A stretch of 64,000 bases of DNA from positions 496,001 to 560,000 of the forward strand of contig NZ_JAIKTS010000001.1 of NCBI RefSeq assembly GCF_023556335.1, given 5' to 3'. The notes under the pieces are model-generated. The model saw nothing but the letters and a program-made list of their open reading frames with translations. It ran no database searches and was not told the origin of the DNA. Of this stretch, positions 7,875 through 15,344 are shown in pieces (position 1 is the first letter of the stretch; every line of letters starts with the position of its first letter). The DNA is from Stenotrophomonas mori. GTDB taxonomy: Bacteria > Pseudomonadota > Gammaproteobacteria > Xanthomonadales > Xanthomonadaceae. The translations under genes were made by a program, and so were the position numbers.

Positions 7875-10355
7875 ATGGATGAAGGGTCGATGGCGAGCGG
7901 CACACCACGGACACCGGCGGCACAGCGCTCCACTCTCTCCGGGGGCGCGGCGGGGGCGAGGGCCGGACGTACGGGCGGTCCCGATAAGGAACCGCCATTC
8001 CGGCGTTGCCCCCGCCTGTTCCGGTGTCTCCTGCCCTACCTGCGCTGGGGCACGGTGGCTGCGCTGTCGCTGCTGCTGCTCCTGGACCTGGCCTTCCCGC
8101 CGCCGCTGCCGACCTCGCGCGACACCAGCACACTGGTGGCCGCACGCGACGGCACGCCGCTGCGCGCCTTCGCCGATGCCGAGGGCGTGTGGCGCTATCC
8201 GGCCAGCGTGGACACGGTGTCGCCGCTTTACCTGCAGGCGCTGCTGACCTACGAGGACCGCTGGTTCTGGCGCCATCCGGGCATCAACCCCTGGGGATTG
8301 CTGCGCGCGGCGGGGCAGATGCTGAGCGAACGCCGCATCGTCTCCGGTGGCTCCACCCTGACCATGCAGGTGGCGCGGATCCTCGATCCGCACACGCGCA
8401 CACCCTGGGGCAAGGCCAAGCAGCTGCTGCGCGCGCTGCAGCTTGAGGTGCACCTGGACAAGCGGCGGATCCTCGCCCTGTACCTGGAACGCGCGCCCTA
8501 CGGTGGCACCATCGAAGGCGTGGAGGCCGCCAGCTGGGCCTATCTGGGCAAGTCCGCCGCGCACCTGTCGCAGGCCGAGGCGGCACTGCTGGCGGTGCTG
8601 CCGCAGTCGCCGAGCCGGTTGCGCCCGGACCGCCATCCCGAAGCGGCGCAGCGTGCCCGCGACAAGGTGCTGGCGCGCATGGCCGAGCTCGGCGTGTGGT
8701 CGGCCGAGGAGGTGGCCGACGCGCGCATCGAGCCGGTGGTGGCGCGCTCGTTGCAGCCGCCGCTGCACGCCGCCTTGCTGGCGCAGCGCCTGCGCAGCGC
8801 CCAGCCGCGCGCGGCGCATATCCGGACCACCCTCGACAGCGGCCTGCAGCGCACCCTGGAGGAGCGCGTGGCCGCGTATTTCTCGCAGTTGCCCGAGCGC
8901 ACCTCGGCCGCGCTGCTGGTGATGGACAACGCCACGCTGGAAGCGCGTGCCTACGTCGGCTCGGTGGCGTTCGGCGACAAGGCGCGGCTGGGCCACGTGG
9001 ACATGGTGCAGGCCTGGCGCTCGCCCGGCTCCACGCTCAAACCGTTCCTGTACGGCATGGCGCTGGACGACGGGTTGATCCATTCGGAAAGCCTTCTGGT
9101 GGATGCCCCGCAGAGCTTCGGCGGCTACCGCCCCGGCAACTTCGACGCCGCCTTCAACGGCCCGGTGGGCGCGGCCACCGCACTGCGGCTGTCGCTCAAC
9201 GTGCCGGCGGTGGACCTGCTCGACCGTGTCGGCCCGTCGCGCTTCGCCGCGCGGCTGGGCAATGCCGGCATCAAGCTGCGCTTCCCGCACGGGGTGCAGC
9301 CCAACCTGGCGCTGATCCTGGGCGGCACCGGCGCGCGCCTGGAAGGCCTGGTCGGCGCCTTCGCCGCGCTCAACCGCGAGGGCATCGCCGGGCGCGTGCG
9401 CTATACCCCGGATGATCCGCGCATCGAGCGCCGGCTGGTGTCGCCGGGCGCGGCGTGGATCGTGCGCGACATCCTGCAGTCCAATCCGCGCCCCGGCTAT
9501 GGCGTGGGCACCTTCGACACCGGCAGCCGGCCGGCGGTGGCCTGGAAGACCGGTACCAGCTACGGCTACCGCGACGCCTGGGCGATCGGCGGCACCCGCC
9601 GCTACACGGTCGGGGTGTGGGTGGGTCGCCCGGACGGCACGCCGTTGCCGGGGCAGTACGGCGCGGTGACCGCGCTGCCGCTGATGTTCGAGGTGATCGA
9701 CAGCCTGCCGCGCTTGCCCGGCGACGGTGCGGTGCCGGCGATGCCGGCCAGCGTGAGCGAGGTGGAGGTGTGCTGGCCGCTGGGCATCGCCGCGGCGGAG
9801 ACTCCGGCGGCGCTGTGCCAGCGGCCGCTTAAGGCGCTGGCGCTGGAACAGGCCGTGCCGCCGACGTTCGCCGAGCGCGAAGCGCGGCTATGGCAGCCGG
9901 GGCGGCTGCGCTTCGAGGTCGACGCGCGCAGCGGGCTGCGGCTGTCCGCCGGCTGCGAGGTCCCGGGCCCGCGCGCGGTGCGCGAGCTGGCACGCTGGCC
10001 GGCCCTGGCGACGCCCTGGCTGTCGCAGGCGCAGCGGCGCGCGCAGCGCCTGCCGCCGTTGGCGCCGGGCTGCGCCGACGATGGCCGTGGCCAGGACGGC
10101 ACGCTGTACATCCGCGGGCTGGACGACCGCGCGACGCTGGCGCGGCCGCCGGGCGCGACGCACGGGCCGCGGCTGCAATTGCAGGCGATCGGCAGCGAAT
10201 CGACGGTCACCTGGCTGCTGGACGGGCGCTGGATCGCACAGACCGAGGGCGCGCGGGCCTTCGTGCGTGATTTCGACGAACCAGGGGAGCACCGCCTCAC
10301 CGCGCTGGCCGCGGACGGCGCCTGGACGCGCATCCGCTTCCGCGTGGCGCACTGA
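7875..10355 (+). CDS. pbpC: Penicillin-binding protein 1C
   Basis: Bifunctional class A-type peptidoglycan synthase of 826 residues in the inner membrane, facing the periplasm. A basic N-terminal tail precedes one membrane helix (about residues 56-76). The GT51 glycosyltransferase domain shows EDRWFW with catalytic Glu127 and the GGSTLTMQ segment. The transpeptidase domain has SPGSTLKP with Ser386 and Lys389, a later SLN, and KTGTSYG. The C-terminal ~100 residues match the PBP1C-specific extension. PbpC often has weak transpeptidase activity in Escherichia coli; here all catalytic motifs are intact. Start at 7875 is the first ATG; one at 7890 is also possible. Confidence 0.95.
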   Translation: MDEGSMASGTPRTPAAQRSTLSGGAAGARAGRTGGPDKEPPFRRCPRLFRCLLPYLRWGTVAALSLLLLLDLAFPPPLPTSRDTSTLVAARDGTPLRAFADAEGVWRYPASVDTVSPLYLQALLTYEDRWFWRHPGINPWGLLRAAGQMLSERRIVSGGSTLTMQVARILDPHTRTPWGKAKQLLRALQLEVHLDKRRILALYLERAPYGGTIEGVEAASWAYLGKSAAHLSQAEAALLAVLPQSPSRLRPDRHPEAAQRARDKVLARMAELGVWSAEEVADARIEPVVARSLQPPLHAALLAQRLRSAQPRAAHIRTTLDSGLQRTLEERVAAYFSQLPERTSAALLVMDNATLEARAYVGSVAFGDKARLGHVDMVQAWRSPGSTLKPFLYGMALDDGLIHSESLLVDAPQSFGGYRPGNFDAAFNGPVGAATALRLSLNVPAVDLLDRVGPSRFAARLGNAGIKLRFPHGVQPNLALILGGTGARLEGLVGAFAALNREGIAGRVRYTPDDPRIERRLVSPGAAWIVRDILQSNPRPGYGVGTFDTGSRPAVAWKTGTSYGYRDAWAIGGTRRYTVGVWVGRPDGTPLPGQYGAVTALPLMFEVIDSLPRLPGDGAVPAMPASVSEVEVCWPLGIAAAETPAALCQRPLKALALEQAVPPTFAEREARLWQPGRLRFEVDARSGLRLSAGCEVPGPRAVRELARWPALATPWLSQAQRRAQRLPPLAPGCADDGRGQDGTLYIRGLDDRATLARPPGATHGPRLQLQAIGSESTVTWLLDGRWIAQTEGARAFVRDFDEPGEHRLTALAADGAWTRIRFRVAH

Positions 10356-10445
10356 CGCAGGTGCGGGGCGCGCCTCGCGCGCCCGCCATGACCGGTGCCG
10401 GGACGACTGCACCGGTTATCGGGCTGCACCGGTATGGGACGATTC

Positions 10446-10465
10446 GTGCCGGGCCTGCCCGGCAC
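10446..10465. terminator. Perfect GC hairpin downstream of pbpC
   Basis: GTGCCGGGC-CT-GCCCGGCAC, a perfect 9-bp stem. It may end transcription from both convergent genes or be a REP unit; no T-run follows. Confidence 0.4.
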
Positions 10466-10610
10466 CTGCGGGGGCTGTCTGCGCCGATCCAGCCATCGAG
10501 CATGCGCTTTTACGGGCGGGAACCAAGACGCGCTGCCACTTCCACGTGGCGCACTCTGACGGGGGTACTTGCCCAGGTACGGAGCGCGCCCTGACCGGTG
10601 CCGGGAGGCC

Positions 10611-10634
10611 AGGTGCCGGACCGGCCCGGCACCT
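10611..10634. terminator. GC hairpin just downstream of the ferritin-like gene
   Basis: AGGTGCCGG and CCGGCACCT form a 9-bp stem with a 6-base loop, nine bases past the stop codon of the minus-strand gene. It is the counterpart of the hairpin at 10446 in the duplicated segment. There is no T-run. Confidence 0.4.
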
Positions 10635-10642
10635 GCGGCGTG

Positions 10643-11218
10643 CTACTCGCCGATCCAGCCTTCGAGCATGTCGGCGAAGTCGTCGGCGTGGTCCTCTTCC
10701 TGGGCGAGGATGTGCTCGAGGATGCGCTTGGTGGTGGTGTCCTTGTCGCCGACGAAGTTGATCATCTCGCGGTAGCTGTCGATGGCGATGCGCTCGGCGA
10801 TCAGGTTCTCGCGCACCATGTCGCGCAGGTTGCCGCCTTCCTTGTACTCGGCATGGGAGCGGGCGGTGAGGGTGTCCGGATCGAAGTCCGGCTCGCCGCC
10901 CAGCTGCACGATGCGCTCGGCGAGCATGCCGGCGTGCGCCTGTTCCTGCTGGGCATGCTCCAGGAACTCGGCCTTGACCGCGTCGGCGAGCATGCCGCTG
11001 GCCATGTAGTAGTGGCGGTAGTAGCGCAGCACGCAGACCCACTCGGTGGCCAGGGCATCGTTGAGCAGCTTGATCACCGCCTTGCGGTCGGCGCTGTAGG
11101 TCGGCGTGACGGCACCGTCCTCGATGCGCTTGCGGGCATTGGCGCGCAGCGTCTTGCGGTCGGTCATGCCGGCCGGCGTGGCGGTGCGGGCGGAGGTGCG
11201 GGCGGATGGCTTGCTCAT
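10643..11218 (-). CDS. Ferritin-like diiron protein (bacterioferritin family)
   Basis: A 191-residue four-helix-bundle protein expected to bind or store iron, or protect DNA as a Dps-like protein. Iron-ligand-type positions are visible in order: a Glu in ALATEW, EFLEHAQQEQAH, a Glu in ENLIAERIAI, and EEDHADD near the C terminus. A Ser/Thr/Ala/Arg-rich tail of about 17 residues precedes the second methionine (MTDRKTL). The first ATG has AAGGAGC upstream and is kept. The peroxiredoxin gene ends 32 bp upstream on the same strand, so the two probably form a small oxidative-stress operon. Whether it forms a 12-mer or 24-mer cannot be told here. Confidence 0.8.
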   Translation of the reverse strand: MSKPSARTSARTATPAGMTDRKTLRANARKRIEDGAVTPTYSADRKAVIKLLNDALATEWVCVLRYYRHYYMASGMLADAVKAEFLEHAQQEQAHAGMLAERIVQLGGEPDFDPDTLTARSHAEYKEGGNLRDMVRENLIAERIAIDSYREMINFVGDKDTTTKRILEHILAQEEDHADDFADMLEGWIGE

Positions 11219-11250
11219 GGCGGGCTGCTCCTTGGGTGGCAGGGGGGGAA

Positions 11251-11733
11251 CTATCCGGGCAGGTGGTCGAGGATGTACTCGGCCGAGGACACCTCGAACG
11301 TCCCGGGATCTTCGACATGCACGCCGCGTACGGTGCCGTTGTCCACGTACAGCGCGAAGCGGCGCGAACGCATGCCCATGCCCGAACCGCTGGCGTCCAT
11401 TTCCAGGCCCAGCGCACGGGTGAAGTCGCCGTTGCCGTCGGACAGCATCTGCAGTCCGTCCGGCACCGACTGGGTGGCGGCCCAGGCCTGCATCACGAAC
11501 GGGTCGTTCACCGCCATGCAGTAGACCTCGATGCCGCGGCTGCGGAACCTGGGGAAGTTCTCGATGTAGCCGGGCAGGTGGCGCGCGGAGCAGGTGGGGG
11601 TGAAGGCACCGGGCACCGCGAACAGCACCACCTTGCGGCCGTCGAACAGGGCGCGGGTGTCGACGGTTTCCATTCCCTCGCGGATGCGCTTGAGGGTCAC
11701 TTCGGGGATGCGGTCGCCGACGCGGATCGTCAT
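11251..11733 (-). CDS. Peroxiredoxin, Prx5 type
   Basis: Thiol peroxidase of 160 residues that reduces hydrogen and alkyl peroxides. The peroxidatic Cys48 sits in PGAFTPTCS, the standard Prx5 motif; Cys72 is a possible second thiol. The length matches stand-alone Prx5 without a glutaredoxin domain. A strong TAGGAG ribosome-binding site precedes the ATG. It is divergent from hsp20 and upstream of the ferritin-like gene. The reducing partner (glutaredoxin or thioredoxin) is not encoded nearby. Confidence 0.92.
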   Translation of the reverse strand: MTIRVGDRIPEVTLKRIREGMETVDTRALFDGRKVVLFAVPGAFTPTCSARHLPGYIENFPRFRSRGIEVYCMAVNDPFVMQAWAATQSVPDGLQMLSDGNGDFTRALGLEMDASGSGMGMRSRRFALYVDNGTVRGVHVEDPGTFEVSSAEYILDHLPG

Positions 11734-11885
11734 GGGGCTCTCCTAGGCTGAATTGCAGTTTAGTGAGGGGGGTCTAAGGGGCGCGTCAACGGCTTGAAAA
11801 GGCCGTCTTCACGCAGCACTTCCCCTGCATGGGAGCGGCGGCGCCATCCCGGCCCGCCGGCCCGCATCCGTTGCAGGAGGAGATG
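11734..11885. promoter_or_regulatory. Divergent control region between peroxiredoxin and hsp20
   Basis: CTTGAAA at 11793-11799 matches the heat-shock sigma-32 -35 consensus on the plus strand, and CCCCTGCAT at 11822 resembles a -10. The spacing is 22 bases, well beyond the usual 13-17, so only the -35 resemblance is noted. Confidence 0.3.
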
Positions 11886-12326
11886 ATGAGCATCGTACGT
11901 TACCGCCAGTGGCCGACCCAGCCCGACATCCGCCATCTGCTGGCGCCCTTGCTGGAAACGCCGCGCGAGGCCGTCGCGGGTGGACGCTGGCAGCCGGCCG
12001 TGGACATCCACGAGCAGCAGGACGGGTTCGTGCTGCACGCCGACCTGCCGGGCGTGGACCCGGCCTCGATCGAGCTGCAGATGGACAAGAACGTGCTGTC
12101 GATCCGCGGCGAGCGCAGTGCGCCGCTGGCCGCCGACGGCGAGCGTTTCTCGCGCATCGAACGCGGCCAGGGGGCCTTCGAGCGGCGCTTCGCGCTGCCC
12201 GACAGCGCCGACGCCGAGGGCATCGCCGCGCGCAGCCGCGACGGCGTGCTGGAAGTGCGCATCCCCAAGCGTGTCGAGGCGGCACCGCGGCGCATCCCGA
12301 TCGAGGCCGGCACCGGCGGCGGCTGA
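11886..12326 (+). CDS. Small heat-shock protein, Hsp20/alpha-crystallin family
   Basis: ATP-independent holdase chaperone of 146 residues. The alpha-crystallin domain runs from about residue 40 (PAVDIHEQQDGFVLHADLPG) to 130, with the usual A-x-x-x-x-G-V-L near the end (SRDGVLEVRIPK). Two adjacent ATGs follow AGGAGG; the second, at 11886, has the better five-base spacing and gives MSIVRYRQW, the usual N terminus of proteobacterial Hsp20. cbpA follows 121 bp downstream on the same strand. Confidence 0.93.
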   Translation: MSIVRYRQWPTQPDIRHLLAPLLETPREAVAGGRWQPAVDIHEQQDGFVLHADLPGVDPASIELQMDKNVLSIRGERSAPLAADGERFSRIERGQGAFERRFALPDSADAEGIAARSRDGVLEVRIPKRVEAAPRRIPIEAGTGGG

Positions 12327-12447
12327 TCCGCGCCGCATCGCGGTCCTCCGGCATCGCCGCGGCTAGAATGGCGCCGCGGCGATGCCGTGCCTGTTTCCGC
12401 CTGCCGGTGCCGAGCCGGCGGGCCTGTTTCTCCGATAGGGTGCCTGG

Positions 12448-13338
12448 ATGGAATTCAAGGATTACTACGCGACACTGGGCGTGGAGCCCACGGCCGGCGA
12501 TGCCGAGATCAAGACCGCCTACCGCCGGCTGGCGCGCAAGTACCATCCGGACGTGAGCAAGGAGGCCGGTGCCGAGGACCAGTTCAAGGCCGTCAATGAA
12601 GCCTACGAGGCCCTGCGCGATCCGGCCAAGCGCCAGGCCTACGACCAGCTGCGGGCGCAGGGCTACCGGCCGGGCGAGGAGTTCCATGCGCCACCGAACT
12701 TCGGCGGCGGCCAGGGCTTCGATTTCGAGGAGGTGTTCGGCGGTGCCGGTGCCGGCGGCGGTTTCAGCGATTTCTTCGAGAGCCTGTTCGCGCGCCAGCG
12801 CGGCGGCCGCGCGCAGGGAGGCTTCGAGGGCTTCGGCGGCGGCCCGCAACCGTCACGCGACACCCGCGCCAAGCTGTCGGTGCCGCTGGAGGCGGCCCAT
12901 GGCGGCGACACGCTGCGCTTGAACCTCGATGGCCGCCAGCTCGACGTGCGCGTGCCCAAGGGCATCCGCCCGGGGCAGGTGATCCGCCTGGCGGGGCAGG
13001 GCAGTGGCGGCGGCAACCTGATGCTGGAAGTGGAGTACGCCGAACATCCCCAGTTCGAGGTCGACGGCCGCAACATCCTCTATACGCTGCAGGTGACGCC
13101 CTGGCAGGCGGCCTTGGGCACCCGCATCAGCGTACCGACCCTGGGCGGTGCGGTGGAGCTGAAGATTCCGCCCGACTCGGACAGCGGCCGCAAGCTGCGC
13201 CTGCGCGGCCGCGGCCTGCCGGGGACGCCCGAGGGCGACCAGATCGTCGAACTGGAGGTGGTGGCGCCCCTGGCCGGCGACGAAGCGCAGCGCGAGGCCT
13301 ACCGCGAGCTGGCCAGGGCCTTCGGCGAGAAGGTGTAG
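12448..13338 (+). CDS. cbpA: Curved-DNA-binding co-chaperone CbpA (DnaJ family)
   Basis: Class B J-protein of 296 residues that stimulates DnaK ATPase and can bind DNA. The J domain occupies residues 1-70 with the invariant HPD in KYHPDVS. A glycine/phenylalanine-rich linker follows (FGGGQGFDFEEVFGG), then two beta-rich C-terminal substrate-binding domains. The cysteine-rich zinc region of true DnaJ is absent, which separates CbpA from DnaJ. The neighbouring hsp20 suggests a joint protein-folding role. No cbpM modulator gene follows. Confidence 0.92.
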   Translation: MEFKDYYATLGVEPTAGDAEIKTAYRRLARKYHPDVSKEAGAEDQFKAVNEAYEALRDPAKRQAYDQLRAQGYRPGEEFHAPPNFGGGQGFDFEEVFGGAGAGGGFSDFFESLFARQRGGRAQGGFEGFGGGPQPSRDTRAKLSVPLEAAHGGDTLRLNLDGRQLDVRVPKGIRPGQVIRLAGQGSGGGNLMLEVEYAEHPQFEVDGRNILYTLQVTPWQAALGTRISVPTLGGAVELKIPPDSDSGRKLRLRGRGLPGTPEGDQIVELEVVAPLAGDEAQREAYRELARAFGEKV

Positions 13339-13339
13339 G

Positions 13340-13722
13340 AACCGCGGGGCGCGGCCCTGCTCTACGAACGGGCGGATCGCGACGGTTTTGTAGCGCCGGG
13401 CCCTGCCCGGCGGGGTTGGCCGGGGAAGCTTCAGCGGGGCGTGGCCCCGCTCTACAAACGCGCGGATCGCGGCGGTTTCGTAGCTCCGGGCCCTGCCCGG
13501 CGGATTGGCCGGGGAAGCTTCAGCGGGGCGTGGCCCCGCTCTACGAACGGGCGGATCGCGACGGTTCTGTAGCGCCGGGCCCTGCCCGGCGAGGGTTGGC
13601 CGGGGAAGCTTCAGCGGGGCGTGGCCCCGCTCTACAAACGGGCGGATCGCGACGGTTCTGTAGCGCGGGGCCCTGCCCGGCGGGGGCCGGCCGGAAGAGC
13701 TTCAGCGGGCGATGCCCGCTGC
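13340..13722. repeat. Four-copy ~90-bp array of paired GTAG/CTAC REP hairpins
   Basis: GTAG heads occur at 13390, 13480, 13569 and 13660, each followed by a GCCGGGC-CCT-GCCCGGC type hairpin. CTAC ends occur at 13362, 13452, 13541 and 13632, each preceded by an inverted hairpin of the AGCGGGGC-GTG-GCCCCGCT type. Exactly 24 bases separate each CTAC from the next GTAG. The unit is thus two REPs facing each other, repeated in tandem every 89-91 bp. The GTAG signature matches the SMAG elements described in Stenotrophomonas. No gene is seen in the array. Confidence 0.85.
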
Positions 13723-13728
13723 ATATGG

Positions 13729-14112
13729 TCAAGCGTCGGGAATCGCGCCGCCGCCGAATACCCGTGCGATCACCTCGGACAGTTCATCCTCGGAGAATGG
13801 CTTGGTGATGTAGGCCTTGGCGCCCTGGCGCATGCCCCACAGGCGGTCGGTGTCCTGGTCCTTGGTGGTCACCAGCACCACCGGGATGTGCGCGGTGCGG
13901 GCTTCGCGGCGCAGGGTGCGGGTGGCCTGGAAGCCGTTGAGGTTGGGCATCACCACGTCCATCAGCACCAGGTCGGGAAGGACCGTCTTGGCCACCTCCA
14001 CGCCGGCGGCGCCATCGTTGGCGGTAAAGGTCTCATGCCCCAGTTTTTCGACGATGCGCTGGATGCCCAGCAGCTGCGATGGCGAATCGTCAACGATCAG
14101 AATACGCGCCAC
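13729..14112 (-). CDS. Single-domain response regulator, PilH/PilG-like
   Basis: Stand-alone CheY-type receiver of 127 residues. The acidic pair sits in ILIVDDSPSQ, the phosphoacceptor Asp in LVLMDVVMP, the Thr/Ser switch in LVTTKDQ and the Lys in YITKPF. The N terminus, with SPSQLLGIQRIVEKLGH, closely resembles PilH receivers of the twitching-motility Chp system. No pilI, pilJ or chpA genes lie nearby, so it is an orphan; the role in type IV pilus control is inferred from likeness only. Its 3' end abuts the REP array. Confidence 0.8.
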   Translation of the reverse strand: MARILIVDDSPSQLLGIQRIVEKLGHETFTANDGAAGVEVAKTVLPDLVLMDVVMPNLNGFQATRTLRREARTAHIPVVLVTTKDQDTDRLWGMRQGAKAYITKPFSEDELSEVIARVFGGGAIPDA

Positions 14113-14201
14113 GTCCTCTCACCCCCTGATGGTGTAGCCGCCGTAGTGTCTGCCTGTGGGCAGCGCGAAGCAACCTGGGGGGTGTGGGGGAACGCATTCA
14201 G

Positions 14202-15197
14202 TCAGTCGATCCGGACCACGGTGCGGCCGAGCGCGGCGCCGGCCAGCATCCGCTCGAATACCGCCGGCAGGCCATCCAGGCCGACCTCGGCGGTGCACAC
14301 GGTGTCCAGGTGGCGCGGTTTCCAGTCGTCGCCCAGGTGCTGCCAGACCCGTTCGCGGAGATCGCGCGCGGTGCCGGCCGAGGCCACGCCCAGCAGCGAC
14401 ACGCCGCGCAGGATGAAGGGCATCACCGTCATGTCCAGCTCCGCGCCCGCCGCCAGGCCGGCCGCGGCGACGTTGCCGTAGGGGGCGGTCTGCGCCAGCA
14501 GGCTGGCCAGCAGGGGGCCGCCGACGCTATCCAGGCCGCCGCCGAAGCGCGCCGACGCCAGCGGCCGGCCCGGGGCCAGGGCATCGCGGCCCAGTACCTG
14601 GCGGGCGCCGAGGCGGGCCAGGTAGTCGCCGGCCTCGGGCTTGCCGCTGATGGCGTGCACCTCGAAGCCCGCACGGCTGAAGATGTCCACCGCCAATGAG
14701 CCGACCCCGCCGGTGGCGCCGGTGACGGCCAGCGGGCCATGGTCCGGGGTCTGCCGGTTGTCCTTCATGCGCAGCAGGGCCAGCGCCGCGGTGAACCCGG
14801 CGGTGCCCAGCACCATGGCCTCGCGCAGGGACAGCCCGGCGGGGAGCGGGATCACCGCCGCGGAGGCCAGCCGCACGTACTGGCTGTAGCCGCCGTCGCG
14901 GGTCTCGCTCAGGCCGCAGCCGGTGGCCAGCACCGCGTCGCCCTCGCGGACGGCGGGGTCGCTGGAGGCAACCACCTCGCCGGCCACGTCGATGCCGCCC
15001 ACCAGCGGGAAACGGCGCAGGATCCTGCCCCGGCCGGTGCCGGCCAGCGCATCCTTGTAGTTGACCGAGGACCAGCGGGCGCGGACGACCACCTCGCCGG
15101 GGGCCAGCCGGTCCAGGGTCAGCGGTTCCAGGCCGCTGCGGTAGCCGGCGTCGTCGTTGTGGATGCGGAAGGCGCGGAACGGGGCGGGGGCGGACAT
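14202..15197 (-). CDS. MDR-family quinone/acryloyl-CoA oxidoreductase (YhdH/AcuI type)
   Basis: NADPH-dependent medium-chain reductase of 331 residues. The N-terminal GroES-like domain carries SSVNYKDALAGTG and PLVGGIDVAGEV, both typical of YhdH/AcuI. The Rossmann domain has TGATGGVGSLAVDI. No catalytic-zinc cysteines are present, as expected for this subfamily. AcuI reduces acryloyl-CoA to propionyl-CoA; the natural substrate here is unknown. Start at 15197 (MSAPAPFRAFRI) is preferred; an in-frame codon 11 positions upstream gives an arginine-rich extension unlikely to be real. Confidence 0.85.
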   Translation of the reverse strand: MSAPAPFRAFRIHNDDAGYRSGLEPLTLDRLAPGEVVVRARWSSVNYKDALAGTGRGRILRRFPLVGGIDVAGEVVASSDPAVREGDAVLATGCGLSETRDGGYSQYVRLASAAVIPLPAGLSLREAMVLGTAGFTAALALLRMKDNRQTPDHGPLAVTGATGGVGSLAVDIFSRAGFEVHAISGKPEAGDYLARLGARQVLGRDALAPGRPLASARFGGGLDSVGGPLLASLLAQTAPYGNVAAAGLAAGAELDMTVMPFILRGVSLLGVASAGTARDLRERVWQHLGDDWKPRHLDTVCTAEVGLDGLPAVFERMLAGAALGRTVVRID

Positions 15198-15267
15198 GCG
15201 GCGGCCTGCGGCGGAACGGAAGGCAACCAAGATAGCGGTTGCGAAACGTCAGGTCTGCCCCATCTAG

Positions 15268-15273
15268 TAGAAT
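15268..15273 (+). promoter_or_regulatory. Candidate -10 box for hflK
   Basis: TAGAAT, 71 bases before the hflK ATG in the divergent region. A TTGCGA lies at 15239 but is 23 bases away, so the -35 is unclear. Confidence 0.3.
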
Positions 15274-15344
15274 CGAAAATTCGACAGACCACGGCCAGGA
15301 CTGCGGGCGCATCCCGCATACAGGCCCTGACAGATGGAGCATGC

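Larger units (their letters stand above)
10329..10674. repeat. Degenerate direct duplication spanning the pbpC/ferritin intergenic region
   Basis: Two related copies lie in tandem, about 10329-10507 and 10529-10674. The first starts inside the 3' end of pbpC (cgcttccgcgtggcgcac) and the second repeats this as ccacttccacgtggcgcac. Both contain tgaccggtgccggga, a GTGCCGGGC-type hairpin, and end in the 3' coding end of the ferritin-like gene: cgccgatccagcc, one base, then tcgagcatg. So the intergenic segment was duplicated together with short pieces of both flanking convergent genes and has since diverged. Confidence 0.75.

Noticed and set aside
3129-9290. A ~2050-codon open frame on the minus strand
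   Set aside because: It lies opposite the macroglobulin and pbpC genes; its product is His/Gln/Arg-rich low-complexity sequence, the usual shadow of GC-rich codons.
10297-10503. Small minus-strand gene encoding MLDGWIG...
   Set aside because: This is the duplicated ferritin-like 3' end running into non-coding sequence, not an independent gene.
11793-11830. Complete sigma-32 promoter for hsp20
   Set aside because: The -35 fits but the -10-like sequence is 22 bases away, outside the functional range.
13340-13722. Possible CRISPR array
   Set aside because: Repeats are ~90 bp and built from hairpins with near-identical spacers, not short repeats with unique spacers, and no cas genes are nearby.
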